A stretch of 64,000 bases of DNA from Pelomyxa schiedti. Its lineage: Eukaryota > Evosea > Pelobiontida > Pelomyxidae. The stretch spans positions 1-64,000 of the forward strand of contig JAHLWZ010000790.1 in the NCBI GenBank assembly GCA_020536535.1, in the 5' to 3' direction. Shown here one piece after another: positions 34,619 through 48,139 of the stretch. Under the pieces are notes generated by a model that saw only the letters and a list, made by a program, of their open reading frames with translations, had not been told where the DNA came from and made no database searches. The translations under genes were made by a program, and so were the position numbers. The stretch's first letter is position 1. Every line of letters starts with the position of its first letter.

Positions 34619-37353
34619 ATGTCTAGCGAATCGCCAACCGCCACGGTAACAGCGGTGCAAGAAACACACGTAACAGAGCCGGCACCCGACAATGCCCCCC
34701 CAACAACAACTACAGAACTTGCTGTAACTTCTGTTGTTACAACTACTCCGTCGTCGGCGTCGGTTGTAACGGAATCGCCCGAGCCAAACGGCAGCCCCCT
34801 GGTGCCTTCGTCCTCGCTTGCTGCGCCGCCGCCTCCCACAATCACCACTACGCCGACCGCTACGGCCGCAACATCCACGGCGTCGAGCGTCCCATCATCG
34901 GCATCGGCAGCATCTACAAGTGCGACGACTACCACCACCACCACGACGACGAGCTCGCCCAACGCGGTGACGCCCGCTGCGGAGGTCGCAACGTCGGCGG
35001 CGGTTCCGAGAACGCCTGGGGCTTTCGCCGCGGTGCCAAAGAGAGTGACCGTTTTCGAGGAAACAGAGGGAAGTTTGGTCAGGATTGGAAGGTATTATCA
35101 TGTATCTTTATCTGTGGGACTCGCTCTATTTGCTTTAATTAATCTCGTTTGCTTTGGTAGTGGCATTTTCTCACTCGTTGGGCTTTTCCTGGGTGTTTTT
35201 AACTTGTATGTAAAGGTGTTCCTCTAATGATGTTGTTCTCATTACGAACACGGTTGGGGGCAACTTCACTATTGTGCAGAATCAGGTTTACCTGCCACTA
35301 TGTTGACCTCATCACTAAGCTATTTTTGTTCACAGAGGATGTCAATGGTGCTTTGTACGGGCCTGAGAAAATGTAAAGTAAGCATCCTGGATAGTGCAGT
35401 TGTAACATCTCGGACAATGCGAATAGTTGATTGCTCGGAGTGTGAGTTCATTGTTGAGGATGTGGATGTAAGAAAGGTTTTTCCTCTGGGTAACCACTGT
35501 TTCATAGTGAAATTGTTTCACCAGATTGAATGTTTTTTGACAACAAACTGCCGCTTTGTAATTATTGGAGACGAGGCAGTTCTAGAAAATGCCAGAATTT
35601 TGTGGAGAGAGGGATGCGCAGGCAACCAAGTCATTCGTGGTGAAATGAAAAATACGGAGATGTCTTCCTTTATAAGTGTTGGACTGCCTCCTCTCCTTCT
35701 TTTTTGAAACCACTTGCAGTACAATACCTTGGTATCACTGGAAGTTCCATTGAGCATAGCTTCCAAGCAGTATTGCACATCATTCCATCCTGTGCAATAT
35801 ATACACAACGTTGAGATAGTATCACAAAATTCTGGCAAGCACAGAGTAACTACGAATAAAATGACTGAAATTTCTGTTAGATGGCGTAGCGACTATTACT
35901 AGAGAAGGCTTGCAGATTGCAAGCGAGTTGGAACCATTCACCCTGCCTTGTCTTCCTGATGATAAGAAACTCAATGCACCCTCTGTAATTCCTTCGAGTG
36001 TGGAAATAGTGCAGGTGATAACAATAAATACTTTGTGGTGAGACTAGTTGTGGAATTAATCGCATTTGAAGAGCCTCACAGATCTCCGCGAGATACCTTT
36101 TACTCTGACTGATGATGATCTCAAAGCTGCCTACGATTTGGAGAGAGTTGAATACGAAGACCCCGAAGAAGTTCTCCTGGCTAAAGTATGGTTTTTTATG
36201 CTCTTCTTAATGCATTCATTTTTCTCATTTTTCGAAGGTGAAAGAAGTGGCTGCGGCACTGAGATCCGCCAAGCACGTTGTCCTTTATTCTGGGGCAGGA
36301 ATAAGCACTTCAGGTGGTATTCCCGATTTCCGAGGGCCCCAGGTTTTTGTTTTTGTTGTGTGAAGTTTCTTGAAGTAACTCAAAACAAAGGGTGCATGGA
36401 CAATGCGAGACAAAGGCAAGTTTGTGGTTGGAAAGGACTTAACTGGAGCTTCTCCAACCTTTGCCCACTACACTGTCACAGAACTTGTTCGGCGACATTT
36501 CGTCCATTTCGTTGTAACAACCAATATGGATGGTAACATCCCTTCCGTGGTTTTTTCTGTCACTTTTAACTCGTTGACAGGCCTCCACCTTCGAAGTGGG
36601 CTTCCTCAGCACTTGCTCGTGGAGCTGCATGGTTGCTCCTACAAAGAGTTCTGTGAAGGTTGTGAGAAGTTCTGGTTGCGAAGTTTTGATGTCTTGGATG
36701 AGTACCACGGCCGGTCACATTACACTGGTATTACTTCCTTAATTTATTATGTGCACCAAAGTGCCACAAGTTCTAATGAAGTATAGGCCGCAAGTGCAAA
36801 TGGTGTGGAGGAAAGCTTAAAGACACAATTGTGCACTTCTCGTGAGGATTTTACATTCCTTCTCTTCTAGAAACTCACCACAGTATCAGGGATACATACC
36901 GCTCGCAAATGGATCCAATAACTGCGCTTTACCACGCCCGAAAAGCAGATGTTGCCCTTGTTATGGGCACGTCTATGAATGTTCAAGGTGCGGCAAGTTA
37001 CCCCGACAAAGCGCTTCGGAATCCCAACGGGAAATTAATCATTGTCAACCTCCAGGTAACTTACACCCAGCCCTTACTTACTACATCAAGATACTAACAC
37101 CCATCTATGAATATAGTACACTCCCTATGACAGCCTCGCATCCACGAGGGTATTTGCACGGACCGATGTCTTCATGAACGCCTTGGCACAGGAACTCGGA
37201 ATTGGAGAGTTTGACAGGACCACTGACATGGTGGACACTTGGGATGATGAGGATGATGCCAATCCAGAGTTACCTGATGCACCCTCAGCAACCAATGGGA
37301 CCCCATCCTCTGTGATGGCATTCCTCAAAAGAGCAATGCCAAGTTTGTTTTAG
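34619..37353 (+). CDS. Thr/Ser-rich, beta-helix-like and SIR2 (class IV) sirtuin fusion
   Basis: The first exon is Thr/Ser/Ala/Pro-rich (about 155 residues). The next exons, roughly 35220-35640, encode short turns with a beta-helix rhythm resembling C-CAP/TBCC domains ([63 protein letters not shown]). A frame open from 35716 to 35875 then splices through a 40-nt intron (cttgcag acceptor at 35915) into a SIR2 domain: [20 protein letters not shown] (NAD loop), TTNMDG, VELHGC with the catalytic His, zinc cysteines in CEGCEKFW and CKWCGG, MGTSMNV and IIVNLQYTPYD. The class IV (SIRT6/7) type is inferred. Nuclear NAD-dependent deacylation is expected. If not fused, the sirtuin would start at ATG 35861 and the first gene would stop at 35814, leaving only 46 bp between them. 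Confidence 0.6.
36240..37353 (+). other. SIR2 catalytic domain within the fusion gene
   Basis: The exons from about 36240 to TAG 37351-37353 hold the complete Rossmann and zinc-binding modules: GAGIS, the TTNMDG block, the catalytic His in ELHG, two CxxC pairs and the C-terminal NLQ motif. The acidic tail ([12 protein letters not shown]) is outside the domain. The catalytic residues appear intact. Confidence 0.85.
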
Positions 37354-37776
37354 AGGTCAATTACCACACCAAAAAAATAGAAGGAGTCCCAAGATTGCAG
37401 AACCATTTTTATATGAAAAAACGAAACGATGCATCGATGAATCGGCGGCCAAGCAATTGATGTTAATTTCTGCCTTTCTGGCTTACCCTTACCCGTCTCA
37501 CATACAATATGACAGCTTGCAAAAAAAAAGAAGTCCAATAAAAACCCTTTCCTTTGAATATTACAGCGAGTAACCAGGCATTTTTTCGTTGCTTAACTTC
37601 ATGTTTACTTTGATGGGGAGGGGATTCGGTCACGACTCTACTAAAATCACAATCAACTTCACACTTGGTGCAAGTGAGCCGTTTCATCCAGAGTACAAAG
37701 ATGAGGATGAAGATCTGGGGTGCAAAGGAGGGAGAGTGTTTGAAACAGAATGGAAACAAACAAGAAATGGAGCTAC
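37354..37776. other. Intergenic region between convergent 3' ends
   Basis: The 423 bp lie between the sirtuin stop and the ZIP-like transporter stop. Open frames on both strands (for example around 37590-37760) lack recognisable motifs and are probably 3' UTR or chance. Confidence 0.35.
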
Positions 37777-38960
37777 TTACAATGATGGGAATTCTGTTAC
37801 AAGGTCAAGTGCAAGGTCCACTGTGAGAATACCAAAAAATCCAACAAAGAACCACATGCATATCCAACACTTGTCTCCCCCTGCTATTTTGTGTGCATCC
37901 AAAAGCTGGGTAGGTAGTTAGTGATTTTGACTTCCAAACCAGGAATATTACCAGCTCATCTACAACGAGGAAGAGCAAGTTCGCAATTCCAAACGAATAC
38001 AGGAGTAGTGTTACTTCATCCCCCATGAGGGGAATCAGGACTGCACCAGGAATTCCGGCAATCATGAGTAGGAGGGAAACACTCGAGCATATAACAAACA
38101 CAATCCCGCGTGAGTAACCAGCCAGTGAAGTCCCGAGAGATATCCCAACAAAGCACATTTCAAGTGCCAGGGCGGCAGAGACTATGATACCAGTAGATAT
38201 ATCCGCTTCAGCTGTATATGATATACTGATAAGAAATCCATCCAGTGCTGCATTTACAGCGATGCTGGCTACTACTCCCCATGGTAGATTCTTCCACCCT
38301 TTTTTCCTCACAATTAAGCGACTTTCAATATCGAGATGTTCCGTATAGTGACCAGTAGAAGTGGGAGGTGGGTCCGGATTACATCCAGCATCAGGAGGTT
38401 GTTCGACAAGAATTGGTCTGTACTAATATAAGAAATGCCACTAAAAAAGGGAGACGTGCATATGCCTCCAAGAGCCTGTGCAATCAAAATCCTTCTCGCG
38501 GGCATTTGAAATGTGGTTTGAAACAATTTCAACTGCAAACATCACAACTACACCCAGGACAAACCCGAGGAGCTTGAAGGCATAAGCCACAGCCTTCCCA
38601 AAGCCCAATCATTAGTCACAGTTTTCCAAGAGAAATGAAGAGGTTACCTCATCACGGGCTGTGGGAGCAGCTCCGTCCAACTCCGGAGTCAATGGTGCCA
38701 TCAGAACTGATCAAACAAAGTGAGTACCCAATTATATCACACTCACCCAGAAGAAGGGGAAAAAAAATTTAAATAGACAAAGTAAACATACCGGGAGTGA
38801 ACTCAGTGGCAATTGCACAAGTGACAACTCCAGAGGCAAGTTGCAAAAGTGCAGCTGTGAGTTTTGGGCCAGGCGGAAACCACACTACGACCAAGGAACC
38901 CACCATCATCGCAATTGTGGGAACCAAAGTGAGCAAGCACACTACGGCCAAGTCATGCAT
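37777..38960 (-). CDS. ZIP-family (GufA/ZTP29-like) transporter with altered metal site
   Basis: ATG 38960 starts a polytopic membrane protein. TM1-3 lie in AVVCLLTLVPTIAMMVGSLV and LTAALLQLASGVVTCAIATE, the latter resembling the ZIP FAAGVMLA-type helix. Later exons give WGVVASIAVNAALDGFLISI and ALALEMCFVGISLGTSLAG, corresponding to TM4 and TM5, where ZIP proteins usually have HNFPEG and HEIPEG. Here the His residues are replaced (NAALDG, LEMCFVG), so the canonical metal site is changed. A VVDEL exon and an AHKIAGG-containing exon with a final helix end at TAA 37777-37779. Divalent-metal uptake is the family role; loss of the His residues makes the substrate uncertain. First-exon DNA holds AATTGTGGGA at 38913. 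Confidence 0.7.
38913..38922. other. TCCCACAATT word, copy 4 (reverse)
   Basis: Exact copy in the first exon of the ZIP-like gene, in coding orientation, 38 nt after the ATG. Confidence 0.55.
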
Positions 38961-39473
38961 TTTGATCTGAGAAAGATGTGTCCAACAAGTGCCTCACGTA
39001 ACACAACGAACAGAGACTCTTTCACTTGGTGTTTTTTTTTTTTGTGGGTTCTTCTTTCTCGCAGAATTCCGCGTAGCGGCTCTACGGCGAAACTGGAACT
39101 AGTCGTTCAATCTTCATCTTGAAAAGTGAAACAATTCGCCACGTGCATCACAGATCCATGGATTCCCCAATACTTCTATCGGTTATTCACTTGCTCGGTC
39201 TCAAGGAGTTCCTCACGGAGTTCTTCGGAAATTGGCTTTCCCTTAGTTTTCAATCTTGTGCATCTCTAGCATCACACAACCCCAAGAGAAACCCAAAAGG
39301 ATCACGCTCACTTCCTCTAAGCCAGGAATAGTCTGCAGCAAAAGTCAAAACAAAAATCAAAAAAGGCCCTCTCTTGCATCACGCGTCGTGTAAGAAGGGG
39401 CACACGAACCCAAAGCAACAGCAGCCACCAAACAACAACAACAAACAAACCGAACCCATAATCCCGGCACGCC
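38961..39473. promoter_or_regulatory. Divergent intergenic region between ZIP-like and RME-8 genes
   Basis: This 513-bp gap is expected to hold both promoters. It contains a T-run at 39031-39042, and no open frame shows a recognisable product. Confidence 0.35.
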
Positions 39474-42400
39474 ATGTCCAAGCCCATGGTACCACCACCA
39501 GCGCCGGCGTCGTCTACGCCGGCCACGGCCCCAGCCCCTGCACCGTCGAAAAAAGACAAAGAGGAGCCGGCATCTACTGCTGCCAAAGCGAATCTGCCGT
39601 TAATCGCGAGCATAAGCACCAGACACGCGATAAAAAAGAAGGGGTGGCACGGGGGATGGTACCAGAGATCTGTGTGCTTAACTCCGACTGTCATTATCAC
39701 GTTAAACCCTGCCACAATGGAGGTCACAAACACGTGGGAGTATAGAGACGTCCTCTCAATCGTACCAGTGACGGGAAAGGTTGTTCATTGAGCCCTTTTT
39801 TTTTTTTTTTTTCTTTCCCCCCCCCCCCTTTCTTTTTCTCTCTATCCCTAAAACAACCAATAGACAGAAGAGGAGTTTCAATTAACTATTCGAAAACCCA
39901 ATAACAAACCCGACAAAATGTCTTTTTCCTCACCATATCGCGCACAAGTACTTTCAGATTTCGCAAGAATGATTTATGCCGTAACCTCCAAGTAGTCTGT
40001 GATTTTTTATACCCTTTGTATTCACCCCACTCCTTAACTAGAAATGCCAAAGAAATCCCACCTGAGCTTCGGTTTCCAGCGCAAAAACTGAAGCGGAGCA
40101 GTGAACGCAAGGAAATCCAACTTGCTGTTATGCCATGGGGTTTGTGTCAAGTAAATCCCATCACTGGAGCTCCTTTTGCAACCTACCACACTGTTAACAT
40201 TGATAAAATCGCAATAATATCCGATATTCCTGGTGGATTTGCTGTATTTTGTAGGGACCTTTCCTTGTAGTTTTTAGACTCACTTGCTTCCAGATGGCCA
40301 CCAAGATAAAAGAATTTACGTTTTCATTTGCCCAGAAAGAGATAGACTTCTGGACACAATGGCAAAATCTGCTTTATCAGTGTTGGGGATCAAGCTTGCA
40401 AGTGGAAAAGGCGAAACGGGTGTGCACATGGTGACTTTAGATTACGTTCAGTACGAATCACTTCCCTTTCTCCTGTGAGTTCTTCCCAACCACAGAGAAT
40501 TGATACACGCAATTGAAGGAGATGACCAAGTGGCACAAACCTTAGTAGAATTTCAAGTTTTGAAACACTCCCCTCGAAGACATCCTGATCCACAACAACG
40601 TATCATAACATTAAGGTTATTTTTATTTTTTTTGTGACCAGCTGTCTCAACTATTTCTCCAAAAAAAAACCCTAGTGATAAGTGGCTTGTTGAGAGGCGC
40701 CCAAACACATTTGCTGTGGCAACAATGCGAACTCTAGAGAGTATCAGCTGGCTTATACGTGTTCCTGATGACCCCCAGGCATTGTCTGTTTACTATCGGG
40801 ATGCCACAGAGGCTAGATATTCTTCAACTGCACGTGATAACTTACTGTCATGCATTATTGATTGTGCAAAAAGTGCTGGAAATAAAGATATATTTGTTGC
40901 AAGTGCTCCGGTTTGTTTGTTTTGTTTCCACTCTCCCACTTATTTGTTCATAGTTAAGACGAGGCATGAGACAGACTCCATTTTTTATTCCTTTGGACCT
41001 GGAAACTGAAACCAATATCCTCAAAAGCCTTGCCAGCTTTTCTCCAGCTGAATGCAGTAGTCCAACAGACCCAACTGGAAAGGAATACCTAAACATGCTT
41101 CTCGCAACCTTTAATGCCAATGTCCCCGCCAGTGGTTTTCAGGTTTATCACACACAACTGGTACCCAGTCTAAACTCTGTAGTTCCTTGACGCTGGTCGG
41201 AACTATCGAGTTATCATACAAGCCCTCACCAACATTCTTACTCATGCCAAACCAACTACCTCAATGCTGCATGCTGTGCGTAGATTCATCATCAGCCGAG
41301 CTGGGTTTGAATCTTTCAGTGATGTTCAAGCAGTGAGAGACAAGCTTTTGACTGTAAGCATTCTCTTCTACTTTTCCCTCATTCTCATACTTTTAGCTTC
41401 TTCAACAAGCTCTACAATCGACAGATGAAATGGCAAGTTATGCATCTCTGGAGATTATGGTCGCTCTGTTACTACCACATTTCGACCAGGGTGACAACCG
41501 AGCAGTAGAGACTACAAACAAAAAGTACTTATTATCTTGTGAACCTCTTATGATGGCTTTCATGAACTTGTACACCGCCTATATTAAAAAAGGTGTTTTG
41601 TCGGGAGTTCGCATCACACACCTTATGTACTTTAGGAACTGGTGCACTATCACTAATGGTTTGTATGGAGTTTTTCACTGCATGTCTGTGTGAGCCTTTT
41701 AGTGATACCACTGAAGGAGCTCAATTTGATTGGGTACTTTGTCCCTCGGCATTGCATTTCATTTAACACTCTGACTAGTTGATACAAAATATCGCAAAAA
41801 TTGGCAGAGATTATTTTAAACTATTCCATCAAAATCACTGTATTTCTGTTGTAAGAAGTGCGGGCATGGTTATGAGAACCATCATTGAAGAAGGTAAGAA
41901 AGATGCAAACCATATGCAATGATTAACATAGAAATTCAGGTGACGTTACGGATATTGTTAGTGTCATGCAGACTTCAGCACTGGTGGAGGGTGCTATTTT
42001 GCGACATTTGCATGCAGCCCTCTTCTCAAAAGCAACAAACCAAAGACATGTTATTTTTAAGGATCTCAGGTATAGCCACTTCTTCAAAAGAAATTGTACT
42101 TAGAACTGTAGTTGCCATTTGGTAAGCCTGTGGACTTCTGCTCACGAAGACGCTGAAATTATGCTGAAGCGGATTTTCCCTGTGTCACTACTTGCCTATT
42201 TGGATGCCACTGAGGAGCCGCCTGAAGAAAAGGTTTATTTTAAGAGTAATGCATTCCATTGTTGTTCACCTCTCTGCCAACAACCAAAGGAGATTTTAAG
42301 TGATGCAAAGATGGCCCAGAAACAGGTCCAATTCTCTGTCAAAACGTGGTTGAATCAATGGCAGTCACACAGACAAATCCCAAAACGGTTAGAAGAGCAA

Positions 42401-45400
42401 TTCAATGCCTTTACTTAATTGATAAAAAGAAAACCAGTACCTTTGCGCCAGAAAAGACCCCCGTGGGCTGGAGCCAAGAAGAACTGGCCAATGTTTTTCT
42501 TCCAATTTAAACAGGATCATGCCCGTCCTGATCTTATATGGAACAACCTCACACGAGATGAACTACGTGAAGGTTTGTGGGCTTCATTTTAATTTTCTAC
42601 TTATAAATTTCAGCATTGGAATCTGAGCTGAGAGTTTTCAAGCAACAACAAGTACATTGCCTCAGTTTAGTCTTACTGCACCCACCTTTCAACAGGAATT
42701 AACCCACGACGGGTTTGTTTCATGGAATCACCAAGAATTTATTGTTCCCTATGATTGTCTGAGCCGTGAAGTTTGTGTTGCAGGTAAGGCGATTCCGGCC
42801 TTATCCAAGTGACATTTGTAAGGTTTCTACTTGAGGTTACTGCTGAATATGCAACCCGGACAGAAAGCAAGAAGCCTGGCCAAGGGGGAGGCAGCAGAAT
42901 TTTTCGATATGTTGTTCCACAGATGCCTACTGGAGCAGGAAATAGAATTGAAAGCCCTATGCATACAGGCAATAGCAACTGTCTACAAGTTTTACAAGGC
43001 AGAAATTCCTCAGTTTAGGTATACCACTTACCTTGCATTTTTTGAAGTAATGTGCCTCAGAGATCTCCCTCATATTGTAACGATGCTTCGGCAAACATCA
43101 AATCGTCTCATCCGCGATCGTCTTCTTCAGTTCATTTATGTGCTCGTTGAAAATGAAGACAATGCCAAAAGCTTCATTGACTGTGGTGGAATTTACACTA
43201 TGGTGGAACTGATAACCTTAGTTCATCTGCAGGCTGAGCACATTGTAGCACCTTTAAAAGGCAATTTAATTACTTGTGGAAAAGAAATGGTACATTTTTG
43301 TTCCTGCACTTTTACAGTTTACTAACCCCCTCTCAGTTAGAGGGTGAGTGGTACTACAGTAGAGTAATACCTGGAGAAAAACATGACGATGGCACACAAG
43401 ACCCCCCTAAAAAGGAGCGCGTTGGGCCACTTAACATCTCTGAGATAGGAACACTCCGAGAAAAAGGTGAAATAGATAATGCCACTCTCTGTTGGGCGCA
43501 GGTATTCCTTATTGACTAGTGTATTTGATAAACATCTCTCAGGGAATGGAAGATTGGAAACCTCTGCAAGATATTTATCAGCTCAAATGGTGCTTCCTTG
43601 CTAATGGCAATGGATTATTTGACTATTACCAACTCGGGGCAATTGTCTTAGATATTCTTACACAATTGTGTTCATTGTACCCAATCAGGGATAAGGATGG
43701 TGGAATTATAAGACCAATTCCCAGGTACTCCTTTTTCTACACATTCAAACAGTCACTTTGGGATTAGGCCCAAGAGACAACTTTCCAGTCCCCAGCTTCT
43801 TCCTCATATAGTTCAAGTGCTGCTGACAGCTGATCCCACTTTGATTGACAAAACTGCTATTTTACTCAGAGTACTAATGGAAGGCACGTAGAAGCCCTTA
43901 GACCACAGCGAAAACCATCCCTAATGGTTCTTTAGATAATGCTGGGGCTGTTCTCAAGCTGTATCTTACTGGTGTCTTCTATTTCATCATGCAATATGGT
44001 GGGAGCAATTTCATGTCGATAGCAGAGCTACTAAAAAGTGTACACATGGTACAACGTTTCAAAGAAGAAGAAAGCTCTGGTGATATAGCTGCAAGGTCTA
44101 TTTTAGGTGGAATTGTTCCCTCAGCGATGATCCACTTACTTGAGAGGCGGGGTATGTAAACTTTGAATCTGTATTTTTTGTAACTTTTTCCAGGGGAGGC
44201 AGAATTCACCAAAGTGTTCCTGGGAAATTTTGATACACCAGAAGCTATTTGGAACCGAGACATGCGCATGTTCTTGATAGAAAAGATATCCGTGCACATG
44301 GGGAATTTCCCTCAACGACTCAATACAAATATCAAGGCACTTACATGAGCTTACTTTCTTCTTCTTACGTTACTAAGGCTGTTTACTCTTTTGTGCCGAT
44401 GGCTCCAGTTGTTTACAAGCAGTTGGCGGGAGAATTGTTTTGCCACCACTACTATCTTCGAAACTTGTGTGATCTTACAAGGTTTCCTCTGTGGCCCATT
44501 GAAAAAGAGGTTCGGAGTCCGGTTTATTCTAGTTTTAACTCCTTATTCAGGTGGAGCTTCTTCAAGCCGTTCTTGTGGCTTGGAATAAAGAAGCTGATAA
44601 AAAGCCACCCACAATGACAGACGACGAAGCAATTTCAGCCCTCGAGCTTAGTAATAAGGAATTTTCTGAAGAGGAGCTGAGAAGAGCTTACTTTAGAAAA
44701 GCTGCCAAGTTCCATCCAGTTGGTGTTTGCCACTTTATACCCTCTTACATATACTTGATGTAGGATAAAAATCCTGAAGGCAGGCCTATTTTTGAAAAGA
44801 TCCATGAAGCATACCAATTACTTTCTCAGAGTCGCTCTGCAGACTCAGGGTTTCGGTCTCAGACCTTTCCATTGTTTTAACTTTTTTTTTCCCTCTAGGC
44901 GGAATAACGTAAACCTTATCCTCAAAGTTCAATCAATTTTGTATACACGGTTCAGAAATGAATTAGCCCCATTTAAATATGCCGGTTATGGTCTTCTTCT
45001 GCACAATACTACACAGTATCCGCCTTCTCCTTAGGTTTTACATTAACGAGTTTAGTGCTTTGGATATTGATGATAAGGAGTTACTCTTGCTTGCAAGCGA
45101 GTTGTGCTTAAGGACTATTCAGTCAACTACTTTAAATGCAGAGGAGCTAAGAAGGCAAAATGGCATGGAGATCCTCTCCAATGCACTGAGCAAGTCAATT
45201 GAATCTGTGACACAACAATCATCGCCAAAAGGTTTGAAAACTATCTTCCCCTACGTCTGAAACCACTTCTAACTTGCTTAAAGCAATTGCCTGTGAGATA
45301 TGCAGTTACCTTGTTCGTACATTTTCTAGTGCCTCCGCATATGAGAAGTGCCGTGAAAAAATAGTTGAGAACGAACAAATACTCAACAACGTCTGTTATT

Positions 45401-48139
45401 GCCTCAAGCTCAACAATATCCCATACCTCGTCGAAGCAGCTTTGGAGTGTGTTTGTTCATTTGCATTGGATACAAACTTGCAACAAGTAATCCACTGATC
45501 TCTTTTCTTTTCTAATATCCGTTTTTCAAGATGATGTTTGATCGGAATGTCGTTTTATTAGTTCTTCCTCATCTTCTGCACTACGATTTCACACTCAACG
45601 CTGCTGGTGTTGACACGACAGAGAACAATTCTCAAAATATGCTCAACATCCTTGCTGGGTTGGGAATCCTGGCTATTGGGAGACTTGGAGGGTGCGCCCC
45701 TAAGTTGTCAATGCAAACGCCTAACCTCTGCAAAAGATTTGACCCGGCTGCCCCAGTTCACGAAGAAATGCAAGCTTGCATCCTAGCTCTTCTCACACCA
45801 TCTATTGCCAACCAAATATGCAAACGGTCAATGGAGGACGTTCTTAAGGACATAAACAGCAACGTCGAGACACCAGGCTGTATATGGAATAATGCCACTC
45901 GTCAGGAACTTGTTAGTTTTCTTGAGTCACACCTTTCTTCTGCTTCGGGCCTGGTATGTTTGCCTGTTGTATGCCAGCACTAACAATTTTTCTTAAGGAC
46001 TTCTCACCAGCTGAAGCAAAGAACTTCAAGTACTTATCCCTTGAGTCTGAACTTCACATATACAATGTCTACATTCGGCCTTATAATGAGCAGCCCAAAA
46101 CACATGGACAAGTAGATGACCCCAGGGCTTTCTGTGCTGCACTTCTGAGCTTTTTAGCCGAGAGCCTTCCCTTGCTGAAAGAAAAGCCTGCTGCCGATGC
46201 GCCACCTGTATGAGATCCCAACATACCCCTTCTCATTTTTTTTTTTTAGGAAGACCCAGCTGTAACAAATTACAAAAAATTGGTAGGAAATGCCACAATT
46301 ACATCCACAGCCCTCCTCAATCTTCTCCGTGCCGTCAAAGGGCTAGAACTCATTGTTGCCATAAGAGAGCATTTGAATACCTTGTTTTCTCTCATTGCTC
46401 TCGTAGCTTCTAACGACGTACTTCGTCATTTAAAGCAAATTTATTCTCACTGGAACAAGCTAACCAAAGAAATCCTTGGTGTCGTTTCTCATCTGACCAA
46501 GAATCTGGAGTGCGTCAATTCAATCGCTGAGGCTGGTGTAATAGGATTATTCTTACCAGTTATTTTCAACTCTCCAGCTTGCCAAGTTGCATCGATTACT
46601 GTTCTCCATAGTCTCATTTCTAACTCCAAAATTGTAAATGCTGTTATCAAGTAACGAACCCCTCCCCCCATCTCACCACTCACTCTGTGAAGCCAAGGAG
46701 GCATCCTTTATTTATTGCGAGCATTCTGTGCAGCCACTGACCGAGGAGGTGATAACTCTGCCCGTGTACAAGCGGCGTTAACGATTGCCAAAATGACTGT
46801 AGACCAGGTAATGGTGGTCTTTATCCAACAGTTTATTGACTTTGTCAGGTTCAAGGGTCACGATCAATGCTGGCTTTGCTTAAGTTTATCCCCTCTGCTT
46901 TCATCACAGCCATGAAACAAGACGGGGAGACAGCAGTTCATATATTTGACGCCATACATGAAAATCCAGAGCTTATCTGGAATGCTTCAACTAGGACACA
47001 ACTGCGTGACGTTATTGAAAAGTACTTGCCCCTCTTGAATATTTCTTTGCAAGAACACTTTCCAAATAGGTTGTCAACCGAGTTCGTTGCAAAACAACTA
47101 GTCAACCCACATGAGAGATGGAGTATTACAGATGACTTCCAAGTGAAATTTGATGAAACGAAGGGTGTGTGAGCATTCTTACTTTTTAATCCTAAAACAA
47201 TGCAGATGAATTACAAATTGGTGGAGTGTTTATTCGCCTCTTCCTCAAAAATCCAACTTGGGCTCTCAGCAACCCAAAGAGCTTCGTGGAAGCTCTCCTT
47301 TCCAAATGTACTCCTTTTTGTTTTCGTTTTGCTACTGATACCTTTCAACAGATATCGAATTGTACACTAAACTTCCCGAGAATAATCCTGCTATAGAAGA
47401 TTTACTTAAAACAGTTACAAATGCAACTGTGGCACTTCTTCAAGCACAACCTGCGATGTGCGATCATGGTGCTAAGACTGGCCACTTGGCCAAAATATTT
47501 CAACTTGTTGGGGGACCCATCAAGCACGCAAGTGCTGCCGGAATTATTTACCAGATGTCGGGAAGTACGGTCAGTACCACTCAACTTGTTTCTGCTGTTT
47601 AACTTGTCCCAGCTTTGTGTGGAGGCTATGGTTTCATTCCCTTCAATAAAGCCACTTGTTGACCTCATGCAAGCAAGGCCGTCCACTGCCCCAGTCGTAG
47701 TAGAAGCGCTTGAGAGAATGCTCAAGAAGAATGTTTGCAAGCTAGTTGAATGCCTTGTTAAGCAACTCTTGGACTGTCACGCCGAAGTGTTCCTCCTGAG
47801 CATACTCGAAGGCATTCCTCTCCTCTTCTATCAAGGAACTAACCATCAACCCTAGGAACCCTGGACTCTATGCTCTCGTCTGACGCAGCCCAAGTGAAAG
47901 CGCGTGTGGTCACTGCGTTGCAGTCGGCACTCACGGATGCAACACACGGCATTCACCTCCGTGGAATTCTCGAGAAGTCCACAGTGTGGTCAAACTACAG
48001 TGGACAGAGGCACGACCTCTTTTTGGCGGGAACTCAAGTTGTGGGATTGCTTACTGGTGGACCTTCTCCTGTTATGGGGCTGCTTACAGACACAGCCCAC
48101 GCCGCTCCTTTGTCTGACACACCTCCGGACTTGATATAG
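39474..48139 (+). CDS. DNAJC13: RME-8/DNAJC13 endosomal J-domain protein
   Basis: This large multi-exon gene (estimated above 2,200 residues) encodes the endosomal co-chaperone that recruits Hsc70 and regulates retromer and WASH-dependent sorting. The N-terminus has a Pro/Ala-rich lead, then the PH-like block KKKGWHGGWYQRSVCLTPTV and TMEVTNTWEYRDVLSIVPV. A GYF-type segment (EGEWYYSR, MEDWKPLQDIYQLKWCFLAN) lies near 43340-43620. The J domain near 44640-44840 reads SEEELRRAYFRKAAKFHP, then after an intron DKNPEG, so the HPD motif is split between exons. Armadillo-like helical repeats fill the rest (for example YIRFRNELAPFKYAGY-like and NVETPGCIWNNATRQELVSF, NPELIWNASTRTQLRDVIEK). The C-terminus ends in DTPPDLI with TAG 48137-48139. 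Domain order matches animal RME-8. A polypyrimidine intron lies at 39790-39870. Confidence 0.93.

Noticed and set aside
37589-37921. Plus-strand open frame of 110 codons after the sirtuin
   Set aside because: Overlaps the 3' end of the ZIP gene on the other strand and has no recognisable motif.
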